From Lepidodermella squamata (taxonomy: Eukaryota > Gastrotricha), in contig JBLDXI010000020.1 in the NCBI GenBank assembly GCA_047495785.1, forward strand, positions 1,426,001 to 1,490,000: DNA of 64,000 nucleotides. Direction: 5' to 3'. The position numbers and the translations under genes are program-made. The notes beneath the pieces were generated by a model. The model did no database searches, was not told the origin of the DNA, and was given only the letters and a program-made list of their open reading frames with translations. Positions 1 to 12,700 of the stretch are shown piece by piece (the first letter of the stretch is position 1; each line of letters begins with the position of its first letter).

Positions 1-825
1 AAATCGTGGCTGCACATCATACAAGTCAACTGCCAGCAGATGTCAGTGGCGGCGATATAGGGTATATAAGTAATAGTGCTACCTTAGTGTCCACCGCACT
101 CCCTCTCTACCCTTCCATTCACTCCGAATGCCATATGGACTGTGGCGCCCTAAGTTAACATAAGGGTCCTCCTTATCACATAAGTAACTTTGAAACCAGC
201 ACAACTAGAGGCTAGAGGCATAACGCAAGTTGACCGGTGACAGGCAGTCGATTTTTTATGGCCATTAACATCCACCAACCATCAGAGCCAATCAGAGTTT
301 GATAGAATCTTGGGTGCCAGAATCATACAGCTTAAGCATTCAGGGGCAGGTGGCAGGTTGACAAGTCTTAGGTCTTAGCAAAGAGCAAAGGTGAGAAAGC
401 TATGAGAAAGCTGCGAAACGGATGAGAGCCGTTGGTTCTATAGCTAAGATTCAGTTAAAACCCAGTTTATTTCATCCAATAATGCCAAGGAAATGTTAAA
501 AACAATAAAAACGATTTAAAAAAAATGGGCTGCATCCTTCACGTCTTCATAAATTCAATGCGCGCCGTTCAATCTACAGCAAACATGCGCGGTTTTCTAA
601 GTTTTGGTCTGGTTTGAGACACTCTTTCAGGACAGTAGCTACATGTAACTCAATTCCTGATTACGTCGATTTCTTCGAAGCCAGTGAGTCTAACCTTCTG
701 ATTATACATAATCTGGGCTTTATTTGGCTATGTTTGGCTACATAAGCCTCTGCAACTCGAAACTCGAAATTGAACAATTAGCCACCACATCCTCTTTGAC
801 CTAGATTTTAGTACAAATTATTGAG
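1..825. other. 5' flank of SDHA, no gene seen
   Basis: No convincing coding exon or RNA gene was seen. A TTTTAG acceptor-like motif at 806-811 lies 14 bases before the SDHA start codon and could be a 5'UTR or spliced-leader acceptor. Confidence 0.5.
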
Positions 826-2962
826 ATGCTGCATCTCAAAGCTGCGCTGAATAACATCACCAAGCACGGCGCTAGGGTTAGTGTTTGATCATAAATAAGC
901 TGATTTTCATTTCTCACCCAACACTATTGCTGCAGAATGTTGGATTCAAATCAGTGCGCTCGCTGTCAACCGATCCGCGAACACAGCATCCTCGTCTTCA
1001 CCCTCCAGCTGGCAAGCGTATCAAAGTTGGTGGTAAAGATTTTCGAGTAGTTGACCATTCGTTCGATGCGTTGGTTATTGGCGCTGGTGGCGCTGGCCTC
1101 CGGGCAGCTTTCGGTCTCGCTAGCCAAGGCTTCAACACCGCATGCGTCACAAAGCTGTTCCCGACTCGTTCGCACACCGTTGCTGCTCAAGGTGGCATCA
1201 ATGCTGCTTTGTCAAATATGGAAGAAGACAAATGGCAATATCATTTTTATGATACCGTTAAAGGTTCTGACTTTTTGGGAGATCAAGATGCCATCAGTTA
1301 TATGTGCGAGCAAGCACCAAAAACCGTTACCGAATTAGATTCTTATGGCATGCCCTTTTCTCGCATTGATTCCGGCAAAATTTACCAGCGAGCTTTCGGT
1401 GGTGCTTCTCTTAAGTTCGGCGAAGGTGGTCAAGCCCACCGATGCTGCGCCGTCGAAGATCGAACTGGCCACGCCCTCTTACACACACTGTACGGTCGCT
1501 CTTTGATGTATGGTGACAACATCAAGTATTTTATCGAATATTTTACGCTGGACCTTTTGATGGACGAAAACGGTGCATGCAAAGGAGCAATTGCTATCAA
1601 TATGGACGATGGCACTATTCATCGCTTTGCTGCTCGCCACACCGTAATTGCTACTGGTGGTTACGGTCGTACATATTTCTCATGCACATCGGCTCATACG
1701 TGTACCGGTGACGGTACTGCTATGATTTCTCGCGCTGGCTTACCGAACGAAGACTTGGAATTCATCCAATTCCACCCCACTGGTATCTATGGGGCTGGTT
1801 GTTTGATGACGGAGGGTTGCCGCGGTGAAGGTGGCTACTTGGTGAACTCCAAAGGAGAACGCTTCATGCCTCGTTATGCGCCAAAGGCCCTGGATCTGGC
1901 TTCTCGCGACGTCGTCTCCCGAGCCATCACAATTGAGATCCGCGAAGGTCGCGGCGTTGGTCCTGATAAGGATCACATGCATCTGCAGTTGCACCATCTT
2001 CCGCAAGATGAACTGCGTAAACGGTTGCCTGGTATCCTCGAAACCGCTATGATTTTCGCCGGCGTTGATGGCACTAAAGAACCAATTCCAGTCCTCCCCA
2101 CGGTACATTACAATATGGGTGGTATCCCTACCAACTGGAAGGGTCAAGTCATTAAACTTGACAAGGATGGCAAGTCTGACAAGGTCGTCGAAGGCTTATT
2201 CGCAGCTGGAGAAGCAGCGTGCGCATCAGTCCACGGTGCCAACCGTCTTGGCGCCAACTCTCTTCTGGATATTGTTGTTTTCGGTCGCGCTTGCGCAAAC
2301 ACCATCGCCGAGATCGACAAACCGGGTCGCCCGGCTCCTCCCCTCAAGGATTCGGATGGCGAAGCTTCGTTGGCTAACGTCGCCAAGCTCGTAATGGGAG
2401 CCAAGCCGACCTTGGGTAAGAATGAAGTCCGCACGGCTGATGTTCGTCTTCGCATGCAGCGCATCAATCAAGAGCATGCTGCTGTTTTCCGCGACGAACC
2501 GACCATGCGTGCTGGTATTAAGAGGCTTAAGGAGCTTTATCCTGAAATGGTACTGATGATGAACAACTGTTTTATGATGTTTCTTTTATTTTAAAATGTA
2601 TTTTTCAGCAAAACATCCGCTTGGCTGACAACGGCCTAGTCTGGAACACTGACTTGATTGAAACCTTGGAGCTTCAAAACTTGTTCAGCAACTCAATGCA
2701 GACAATTGTCTCAGCTGAGGCGCGTAAAGAGAGCCGCGGTGCCCATGCCCGTGAAGACTACAGCGTTCGCGTTGACGAGTTCGATTATACGAAACCCTTG
2801 GAGGGCCAGCAGCGCAAGCCGTTTGAGCAGCACTGGCGGAAGCACACGCTGTCGCACTTCGACGAGTCATCTGGCGAAGTCAAGCTGTCGTACCGCCCCG
2901 TCATCGACAAGGTCCTCGCCGCCGACTGCACCACCGTTGAACCCGTGCCACGCAAATATTAA
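826..2962 (+). CDS. SDHA: succinate dehydrogenase flavoprotein subunit, mitochondrial
   Basis: Catalytic flavoprotein of complex II; it oxidises succinate to fumarate at the matrix face of the inner mitochondrial membrane. Three exons, 826-876, 936-2549 and 2609-2962, join in frame to 672 residues; both introns are 59 bases (GT...TGCAG and GT...TTTTTCAG). The start at 826 gives a basic amphipathic presequence ([17 protein letters not shown]), and this 17-codon first exon is easily missed. Seen: Rossmann FAD motif [12 protein letters not shown] near residue 64, the FAD-linked His in [10 protein letters not shown] (His97), the HPTG and [13 protein letters not shown] segments, and a C-terminus ending in TVEPVPRKY. 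Length is close to the usual 640-670. A possible poly(A) signal AATAAA is at 3299. The family call is certain; only the first exon is inferred from splice sites. Confidence 0.97.
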
Positions 2963-4351
2963 CTTGTTATATTAAAAATATGACGAACTTGAGAACTATT
3001 CAGCAAAAGCGTTGTTAGCGTTGCTTAACTGGCGAAATAAGTGATAAAATTCGCTGCATTTCGAATTGTAGAAATGTAATTATTATTAAAAATAATTGCA
3101 GAATGATGATCACTATGAACACAGATCGTGATGAAACGCACCCACCCTAATTGATTAGTAGTTTATATTTAACCTTCCGGACCCGTGCTATCGCATCACT
3201 GAACTGAAGTGAGACTCCTCCTTATACGACTGACTCGCTTCTTGGTACATACTGTTATTTAAAACAAGTTGATAACGTATTGAGCGTAGCTACCAGTGAA
3301 TAAATGTTTTCTTCGAGATCTGGTATGTGTTTATGCACCATTTCAACGGCAAAATTTGGGCGGATGATCGAAGTTTCATAACCCCTTGGCCGAGCTGTAA
3401 ATTCGAATGTGAACAAGTCCAACCTGAATTTGTCAGCAACAACTTTATTATTTTATACAAAGAAATTCTCGAATTGAGCGCATTTATCGACGATTTTTTT
3501 TACAATTACATTTCCTTATAAATTCATCCTTTTCACAAGATAATTGCTCATAGAAAGCGGTCCGTAAAATTGGTGCCGACCGCCTTTCGAGTGAAATTTT
3601 TGCAGCAGAGAATCGTTCCAGTTAGTTTTACAACTCGGTCAAAAGATTCGCGTAAACTTTCGATTGCGTAAAGTTGTATATTATCATCATCGTTATCAAT
3701 CAAAAAGGCAGCGATATCGCATACAAATTACATCATAAAACACCGACAACATGAATGAAACACAGAGCAAATAGAATTATAAATTGATTATAATGGCTAT
3801 CAAGGACATTAGAAAGCAATACCTCACGTCGGTATCTAGTAAAGACGCGGGGTCGTGTTCCACGAATCGCCTTTCATTTCACGTAGGTCTGATGAAGAGT
3901 TAGCAAGCGGCAGATGATCTGCGTCACAGTGCAAATTTTAGAACGTGAATATCAGAAAGATGGCAGACACGAGTAAGTTTTGTGAACTGTGCATGACTAG
4001 TGTGCGAGCAAATTTCGTCCGAAAATTAAAAATCATCATCAAAATCGTTCACGACCAAGTTGAATTTCAAGTTTAAAACGCTCGGTTTTTGAAACTCGAA
4101 AAAACGGAGTTCATAGCGCAAATAGAATAAGAAGAAATATAACAAAGAGACCTTGTTAAGGACTTACACCGAATAGCTTTTCTTCTCAGCTTTTTATGGC
4201 CCGTTTTATGAGTAAGTTTTATACAAAATTGTTCAACAGAAAATGCGAGAGATAATGAGAAATTCCTCGCAATTTTGGAAGTCCATTGAGTTAGTAAAAA
4301 GTCGATCAAAATTCGTGAGCCAGGAAGAGCATTTTTAATTTTTCGAAGCTC

Positions 4352-4357
4352 GAGGTA
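4352..4357 (-). promoter_or_regulatory. let-7-family seed match (6-mer), beyond likely hunchback UTR end
   Basis: Plus-strand GAGGTA reads TACCTC on the hunchback transcript strand, the complement of let-7 positions 2-7. It lies past the first candidate poly(A) signal, so it matters only if a longer UTR is used. Confidence 0.15.
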
Positions 4358-4667
4358 ACAGTTGTATAAAACGAGTAATTTTTCCAGAACAAAAACGTCG
4401 AGGGAAGATAACGGCTGTATTCAATAAAAATGATGCGATTTCGTCGGGTTTACCCAAAGGGCCAGCTAAGCGTTGAGGCAAGTTACGGGTCAGCCCAGAA
4501 AAATGTATGTGATCGAAAATCAGTAAAAGAACACAATTAAAAACAAAAATTGCAACCTTTGTTAGTCTGAGATACACTGTAAGGGAACAGAATTAAAATG
4601 ACAAACGACAAAATTCGAAATTTTAACGAACAGCAAGAACTACAAAAACTGCGTTAGATAGATTAGT

Positions 4668-4673
4668 TTTATT
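4668..4673 (-). terminator. candidate hunchback poly(A) signal
   Basis: AATAAA on the minus strand, about 840 bases past the hunchback stop codon. Assigned only by position and hexamer. Confidence 0.3.
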
Positions 4674-4959
4674 ACTTTACAAGTATTTTGCGTATAATAA
4701 GAGATTAAATAAGTTGAGTTGTTAAAAAATGCTGACAAAATGTCCCGGATTTACGTTTCAGACTTCAGAAAGAGTAAAAGATTTTCGCAATAATTTATAT
4801 AATATATTTCTTAGTCCTAAATTTTTAATTACATATAATCGATCTTTTCACTCGTTTCCTCTTATAAATTCTTCAAATTTATCGTAGAAAGAAAATCGTA
4901 TATCATAAGGTCACTAGCTTTCCGATTAGATGAAAATGTAAGATAAAACAGACGAAAAT

Positions 4960-4966
4960 TGAGGTA
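4960..4966 (-). promoter_or_regulatory. let-7-type seed match (7mer-A1) in hunchback 3' region
   Basis: TACCTCA on the transcript strand is a 7mer-A1 match to let-7, about 545 bases after the stop codon and before the candidate poly(A) signal. The C. elegans homolog hbl-1 is a known let-7-family target. No expression or conservation evidence is available here. Confidence 0.3.
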
Positions 4967-5470
4967 TTACAGAATTATATGAGCCAATAATTTAATAAAT
5001 ACTTGATATAATATCGATATAACGATTCAAATATTGAAAAAATTGTAATCGTCGCAAGTTTTTTAGTCGCTCATATTACCAAAAAGTGACAACACGAAGC
5101 GTTTTGATACATTAGTGACGACCTTATCTGCTTTGCTTCCACGTTTTACCGAGCACAACAATTCCATCGAAGCAAGATCACACAGTCATTTGATTCAACG
5201 GCGCTTTGAAGCAAAACAAAGAATCAGGGATCTTTCATTGAGCAAAAAAAGATCAACCCGCTGCCTTTTTCACGATCATCATTCGTAAACGTGTTTCACT
5301 ACACATTAGATGTGTACTAGGAACGAGGCGAGTATTTAGTCGGTGCCATAATCAGGTCGAGAATGAGCGATGTTGGAGCAAAAAAACTTGTAACAACTCG
5401 TTTTAAATATATAATCAATGATGTATACATATAATATTGCGAATATGAATGATCAAATGATGGAAAAGAC

Positions 5471-5476
5471 GAGGTA
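5471..5476 (-). promoter_or_regulatory. let-7-type 6-mer seed match in hunchback 3'UTR
   Basis: TACCTC on the transcript strand, about 35 bases after the hunchback stop codon. It is the third such hexamer within about 1.2 kb, where about 0.3 is expected by chance. Confidence 0.25.
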
Positions 5477-5509
5477 AAATTTGATAGAAGAAAGTCCTTC
5501 GAGTCGATC

Positions 5510-8500
5510 TCACGAATGCGCTTGCCTGGCAATGTGTAAAAAGAAGTCGACCTTGTCCCGACAAGCAGCGCCGCACATGTTGCACTTGTATGGATCAAGG
5601 AAACCATGGTAGCCCATGTGAATCGTGTACATAACCACGTCTCGGAACGCCATCTCACAGTGATTGCATCTGGTTAAATAAAAAAACATTGATTCTTCAT
5701 TCCTTCAAAAAATTGCAGAAACTTACTCGAAGTTGGGCGATGTCGAGGTAGTGGGTCGAGAAGCTTGCCTGACTGTTGCAGATGCTCCAGCAGAACCCGG
5801 CACATTGGAAGACGATTGACGACGGGAGCCGTTGCTAGCTTCACTAGCTTGGCCCGGCCGCGATTGCTGCTGCTGCAGCAACGCCGCAGCGGCAGGGTCG
5901 AGGTGCGACTGGACTGCCCAGTCATCGATGCGAGAACCAGCTCGTTGCGCGAAGCCTTCCTGGCCGAACTGGTCGCCCCAGCCGTTTTGCAACTTGGCCT
6001 GTTTCGCCTCACTGCCAGTCGCAGAGCTTCCTGAAGTGACGCCTTCGCCATCACCCTCACTGCCTCCACCACAAGACGGGCCTTGCCGCAATGTGCTGAG
6101 TTTGACCGCTTTGCCCTTACGCGCCCGCCTCCGGCCATTAGCATCGCCATTCGTTCCAGAGCCGGATCCCGACCCGGATCCACCCGAAGCCGGGGAGCTA
6201 GGGTCGCCGCTAGCCAGGTCACGCCGGCACAGAATGTCGAGACCAGGTCCGCTGACGTCGTTGCCGGTAAGAGGGGCGTCGTTTGATGACGATGCCGGGG
6301 TGTCGGTTGACCGAGACACCGAGCTACCCGATCCACCGCCATTCATTCCGAGCGAGGGTGACGACCGGCTTCGGCTATCGCGGTAACTTCCGCTGCCCGA
6401 GCCTGAGCCGCCGCTTTTTGTAAGATCAAGCGGCCACGGCGCGGTTGAACCCGGTGGCCGCGCGACACCAGGTTGCTGACCAGCGAGAAATTGACTAATA
6501 GCAGCGTTTTGCGCCGCCAACGGAGAACCGGTTGAAGCATGACTGCCGCGCCGCTTGCCTGACTGCTGCGCTGTTTGCTGCATAGCCGGCGGTAGCTGCA
6601 TTCCGGGTGGAAGACCGCCCAGCATTGCCGCCATAGCGTTGCCATTCCCACCCGGGAACTGCCCGCCGGGTAACATGCACTTGTTCAGCTCAGACAACAC
6701 ATCGGGTGATACGCCAAACGCGCGGAATAAATCGTTGTGCTCAGATGCATGCACCTTGAAGACGTGTTGCATGATCAGAGGCCAGGAGGGAGCCAAAAAG
6801 CCGCAAGTATTGCATTTTATCATCGTCGCCTGTTGCCCGTTTCCGGGTACAGCCGCAGCGCACATACTCGCCGGCATAGTCGGCTGGTTCGGAGCTTGAG
6901 GACCCATCATCGCGTAGTAAGCACCCATTAAGGAGGCCAGAGCGGCTGGGTCTTGGTTAGCCTCACCCGAAACCAGCCGAGACATAGCCGAAGCCATTTG
7001 AGGTGGAATACCTCTAGACGCCATCGCTGCAACGGTGGTTGCTGGGTTGACTAAACCTTGGCCCGCCACAACCGGGCTGTCTTGCAGACCCGGAAAACCA
7101 GCCATCGCCGCTATGGGCAGACGAGGCATACCGGTGCCGTTGCCTTCCATCAATCCGCTACCTGCGCTTGAACTGCTAGCAGCGCTCGAGCCGATCTTGC
7201 TCGGCATGGCGGACGGTTCGCCATCATCGTGGTCGTCGTTATCGCCGTTTCCATCGTGCTTCATGTCCATATCTTCGCCGTTTGGACCGAATAAGGACAT
7301 AGATAACGGCAGGCCGCTCGGAGTGCCGGGGTCATTCGTGCCCGATTGACTGTGCTCGCCCTTCTCGTCGACGACTAGCGACCCGTCCGCTGTCATCAAA
7401 TTCGACGCGTGGTGGTCGTATTTCCTAAGGTGCAGCTTGAGACTATGGCAATACTAGAGAAAAATTCACGAATATTAAACCATGAAATGATGACTCAATT
7501 CCGCGACAAACCTTGGTCGCATATGAACAATCGGCACATCGGTATTGATAAACGTTAGTATGCGATTTCATGTGAGAATTCAGCATAGATTTGTTCACGC
7601 AGCTATAGTTGCACTGTAAATCATCAAAAATTATTTCAAAATCTGGAATAGTTGTTGCCAAACAAACCTTATTGCATTTGAAAGGCTTCGACCCAAAGTG
7701 ATTGCGCAAATGATATTCGAGGTGGTGCTTGTACTCGGTGACGAACGGGCATTTCGGGCATTGCAAAAGTTTATCCTCCTTAATGTGAGCACGCGAGTGT
7801 TCCCAGAAATCGACTTTACTCGTCGCCGTGAAAGAGCATTGTTTACAGCGGTAGTTTTTCGGCCGCCCCGACCGCACAACCTTAACGGCGCCCGAGTAGT
7901 TTGTTGGCGGCACTTCGCTGTGAAAGTCCTTGATGTGCCGTTTTAACCGGCCCTCGGTCCGCGAGGTGTAATCACAAAATTGACAAACGTGCTCGAAATT
8001 GTGCGCAGAAAACGCGAATTTCGAATTACCGGAGCCGGATCCTTCGTTACTGTCTTCCCCACCCGCATTCGCCCCGCTACCACTTACACTGCTGCTCGAG
8101 GTCATCGGGCCCTGGGCACCGCCTGGGAAGTTCATACCGCCATCATTATCGTGGTGGTCGTTGTGACCCCCGACAGAACAATCCATAGGACCACCTTCAC
8201 CCATTTCATCACACTCAGGGCTAAGAGGACCGGCATTCGCCATTGGCATGATCATCGGGGTACCGGACAGGGCTAAAGAATGGCCACTGCTATTCGAAGT
8301 GGCCGGGCTGCCACTGGGTGACTCGGGGTGCGGACTAGCTCGCGGCGACGGGCTTTCTGACAGAGCTCGATCTGTCACCAGGGCGCCGATCGCGTCACCG
8401 AATGTCAAAGTTGCAGCCGGTAATTTGTTTAACAAAGAATTCGCCCCACTCGGGCCGTTTTGAAACGGGGTCGACTGAGCCATGGGCGGCGGACTAGTCG

Positions 8501-9795
8501 CGTTCGGACTCGGCGGCCTCGACGACCCGTTTTTCATGCCATTCTCTTGAATAACCGGACCGCCGTTGTTTTCATTCTCTTCAATTTCCTCCTCCCCTTC
8601 GTCTTCACTTTTCTCCTCCGCCTCGTCGACTTTAGGCGGCAAGATGGGAGGAGGATGTTCGGGTTCAATCGGGTGTTCCTCAGACTCAGAATCACTGGAT
8701 TGGCCGTCGTCGTTGCTGTTAGGTAGCGGAATATGCTGAGGCTGCTGAAGAGGCTGGGGCGCTTGGGGCTGGGATAACGGAGCGACCGGATCCGCCTTAA
8801 CAATAACGCTAGGCATAATCGGTTCCTCGATCACTGAAGACTTCATAATTTCAGGAGTGGGTTGAAGCATTGGAGAAATCCGCTGTTGTTGTTGCCCTGT
8901 TCGAAATAAAAAGAATTAACCTCAAGTAATTTTATATTTGAAATATGCACTAACCTGAACCATTAATTCCAGAATATTCGTTGCCATTAACCATGTTTAC
9001 CGAGGGTACTGATTGAGGAATATGAGGAAGAGGGGCGGGCTGTTGCTGCTGCTGTTGTATGACTTGCATAGGAGGGACAGGAGACTGGGCTGGAACCGAG
9101 GTATTGGTCATCATATAACCGCCGTTGTAAACCGGGTTACTAGGCGGCGGTTGCTGCTGCTGCTGCTGAGGTTGAGGTTGTGATTGAGGTTGAGGTTGAA
9201 ACGAGGTGAATTGCGAGGTAGGAACACCGTTCGACGCCGGCGTTGACGAGGTTGTGGAGTATTGCGGCGGCCACATGGTGTAGCCGTTCGACTGGCCGCC
9301 GTTTTGGGGCGACGTTGTCGCCTGCTGTGGCTCCATGTGACTCTGCATGCCGAAATACGGCTGTTGACTAGTAGCTAGTGGAATGTTGCTTCTAAACGAG
9401 CTGGGCTGGGTCTGCTGCGCCGCGACCACGGGCCCATTTTGAGACTGATACGGCGATGGCACGGTGTTCGTGCGTTGAGGGGTCGGGCATTGGTACATTT
9501 GCGGCTGGGGAGCGCCGTTGTACGGACTCCGGCCCGTTGCCGCGTAGTTCGAATTTGCGGTTTGATAAAAATGGTGATATTGCTGAGGTAACATTTGACT
9601 GGTTTGATTGGCGTTAACGCCGCAATGCATGCCCATGCCCATAGCCGCGACCAGGGGCGGCACATACGGACCACCGCCCGACATGCCGACTGCGGATTGA
9701 GGTAAAACTACTCCCTGACTGGTAACGTCGCCTTCGCGTTGCCCAACAGAACCGTTCGGAGCAACTGCGTTAGTTCCGCTGGTAATACTCGTCAT
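5510..9795 (-). CDS. hb: Hunchback-like C2H2 zinc-finger transcription factor
   Basis: Developmental transcription factor acting in the nucleus. Five exons on minus, 9795-8955, 8896-7668, 7613-7512, 7453-5727 and 5669-5510, join in frame to 1352 residues. Seen: a Gln/Pro-rich N-terminus, an acidic stretch near residue 375, a C2H2 finger at about 585-606, then a cluster from about 631 that includes [21 protein letters not shown] and, across an exon join, ATK then [17 protein letters not shown], the Hunchback signature. One isolated finger lies near 938-959. The last exon holds the paired C-terminal fingers ([14 protein letters not shown]...[10 protein letters not shown]) shared with Hunchback and Ikaros-type proteins. 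The two finger clusters are separated by more than 500 low-complexity residues. Intron 4-5 is 57 bases. The ATG at 9795 opens the exon; further 5'UTR exons are not visible. C. elegans names the homolog hbl-1. Confidence 0.95.
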
Positions 9796-12700
9796 AAAAC
9801 GTTAAAATAAAACGTAAGAAATTGCCCAGGTCGCGTCTATTCAAAACCGAAATGTGGCACTTCTTAACATCTCGGGCACCTATATGAAAAAAAACGAAAA
9901 AAATAATTATAACGGTTCTCCGCGAAATCAATAAGTTATTGCGAGACTTGTTAACGTTTTTTTCCTAAAAAATAACTAAAAAATTGCAACTTTTTATGAA
10001 AAAATCTAGAAACTTCGAAAAGAGCGTCCAAAATATACCAGGCTAAACATTGCGAGTGCATATATTGTGCGCGTAACTGTCACACGAGCGCGCGCACAAC
10101 ATTTTAGGCCGGACAATAAATAAAACGAGAGAGCGAAAGAGAGAGAGAGGAAAATTGTTGTGAATTGCTAGTGTTGGCCGATGTGACTGTCGTGAACAAA
10201 CAATCATCCCTTCTTTTATTATTGCTATATGATGATGATTATGGCCGATGGCCGGCTGTTCGTTGCGAGCCGAGAAGAACTGCAAGTTGCACTCGCATGT
10301 CTTTCTCCTCCGTCCGTTCGTTCGTTTCGCTCGCTAACAAATAATACGGGGAACACAACGAACATTACACATAGTATAGAGAGAGAGTGTAGAGAAATAA
10401 TATTCACATATTAGTATTGCAAGAAACACACCGCCGCACGAAAACATATGCTGTGGGCCTCGGAGATTCTGACCGTACCCCCTACGTAACCTCGCGATGA
10501 CCGAGCAATGACCTTTTGCAAGAACGAAAATGGTGCCCGTGCTTATTTTTCACCACACATCCCTTCTCTACACGCACACACATACACACACAGAAATCGT
10601 ATGTACACACACATGCGCACAAATAATTCGCGCGCGCGCACACACTTTCATGAAAGGCGAATGGCCGGCTGTTTCGTTCGTTTCGTTCGCTCGCGGCGGG
10701 CCGGTTCGAGTATTGAGCGCAGCCGTGCCTCATGAACTCTCGGACGTTGTTACGTATACGCGCATATATTTTAATATGTGCGGAGAGGAATAAAAGATAA
10801 TAGTACTGGAAATAACGAATGAACCTTCATTTTCAGTGCGAACAACGAAAACGAGGCTAGAAAGAACTGAGCGCAAAGAATAATACGTGACAAAGCCAAT
10901 ATCGTTTTGAGCGGGCAGGCAGCAGCGGCACACGGCAAAAGCGACTGCGTAACCGCACAGGGGGCAAGACCAACTACAATAAATATACACATGCGCACAT
11001 GCCCCCTACACAAATAACTAATGCCCGCGCTGAATTTTTGCATGCATGCGCGCATATAGTTTTATTGCCAGAACAACAACAATAACAACAACACAAACGG
11101 CGAACGAACAGGAGAACCAGAAGCGCGGTTACGCAATCGCAAATGAACGAAGAACGAACTGCGCAATTACCAATTATCCAGCCGCTCCAAAATACGAGTA
11201 CAGCGCAGAATTATTTGAGAGGTGCTTTGCCCAGCGCTGTTTAATAATGATATGACATATGTAACTCAATACTAGTAGTAATTCGGCAACGAAATAAAAT
11301 ATGGTTATCAGTCACCCCTAACATGGTAGCTTGGCCAAACTTACAACACTTATACTTGCACCCAACACCAACGACACGTTTTTTACCAAAAAAAATCAAG
11401 AGCAACAGGATTAGCAAAATTAAAAATGCATGTGTTGTTTTTGAAATATCATAAACAGGAAAAAACACAAAACTCACCGGACGCATTGGCCAAAGGCCAG
11501 CGGCGTATAACACACACTATACACACACACACATGATCATTTTTATTCAAAAATCCCCAGTAAACAAATAGGTAGTTTAAAACATTTTTGCCGCTCTCGC
11601 AGATATCACAACGTGTGTAATTCCGCCGGCCACCAATAAAATTCTGCGTGCATGTATAAATTTTTACGCTCGTGGTAATACCGCCGTAATAAAATGTTAC
11701 TTGAAAAGACCGCATCGGATAAATGAAAATAAATAACATGATATACTGTGAGAAATAGGGCAGTGCGGGTTCAAATTTATTGCCACGGTGAAAGTGCGAA
11801 TGCAGCGTGATAAAAAGCAAGTATGGGGGTAGCTGAATGGCTTTCAAATTATTCGGAGGGTGATGGCTGCGAAAGCGGGCAAGTGGAAATAAGCAAATAA
11901 CCCAAGGATGTTCTCTACATCAAAAAACTATTTCAACTTACTCCTGCGCCCTACTACATGACACATACATTGGTAAATAGAAGCAATGCATAGTTATTTC
12001 TTTAAAAGAATTCGCCATCTACCGACATGTGATTTATTTGATAATAGACGTTGAGGATGTTTTTCCGGAATATTGAACAGCATTTTTGAGATTTGCAGAC
12101 CAAGTTGCTGCATACCAAACCACATCCACCAAAAATGCAAGTGACGAACTACATTTTTTACGCGCCATTTCTTGAAAAGCGCGAAATGGGTATCATTATG
12201 AGTTCATCAATTAGTACAAATTCTTCAAATTAAATGTTTCCTTAACAGCATAGCAATAATTTTGAAAACTAATGCAACGAGATGAAAAATGAACGACAAC
12301 CTGCACGCGATCAATCAACTCGTTGAACTGACCAATTTCTCCTTTCAGTTATCCTCGACAATATCGAAAATATTCTCCTGAAAGTATCAGCAAAGTTCCC
12401 AAAGATATTACGCCCAACTTGCATTCCAATTCTGAACTAAAAAGCGTCATGAAATAAAGTACCCTGTTGGGCAGAGCTTTTTGAGACTCGAGAGCCCTTA
12501 ATGGCTGATTTGATCTCAACCGAAGCAATAACCTCCACTACAAAATTAATCGCGACTTCCTGCAGAATATACTTATAGTACATGCATGTATTTCGCGAAA
12601 AACTCTAGATTTTTCACCTCAAACAAAGAAAGCACAAATACGAAAGCGCTATACTGTGGTTAGAAGCCGCTGCATGATATGGGTAGTCACAAATTTTAAA

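Larger units (their letters stand above)
2963..5509. other. 3' flanks of SDHA and hunchback (convergent)
   Basis: SDHA on + and hunchback on - converge here. The interval is AT-rich with no supported exon. It should hold both 3'UTRs; a minus-strand AATAAA (plus TTTATT, 4668-4673) would end a hunchback UTR of about 850 bases. A short ATG exon followed by a good donor at 3961-3976 (ATGGCAGACACGA, then GTAAGT) has no matching downstream exon and was not called. Confidence 0.5.

Noticed and set aside
1051-2477. Overlapping antisense and alternative frames within SDHA and the other conserved genes
   Set aside because: They are shadows of the real coding frames.
3961-3976. Short exon ATGGCAGACACGA before a GTAAGT donor on plus
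   Set aside because: No plus-strand coding exon follows before the ATP synthase gene 10 kb away, so it is probably chance.
5221-5240. lin-4-like TCAGGGA word near hunchback
   Set aside because: It is on the wrong strand for the hunchback transcript.
10703-10713. GGTTCGAGT, a tRNA B-box-like word
   Set aside because: No A-box or cloverleaf could be built around it; no tRNA was found in the window.
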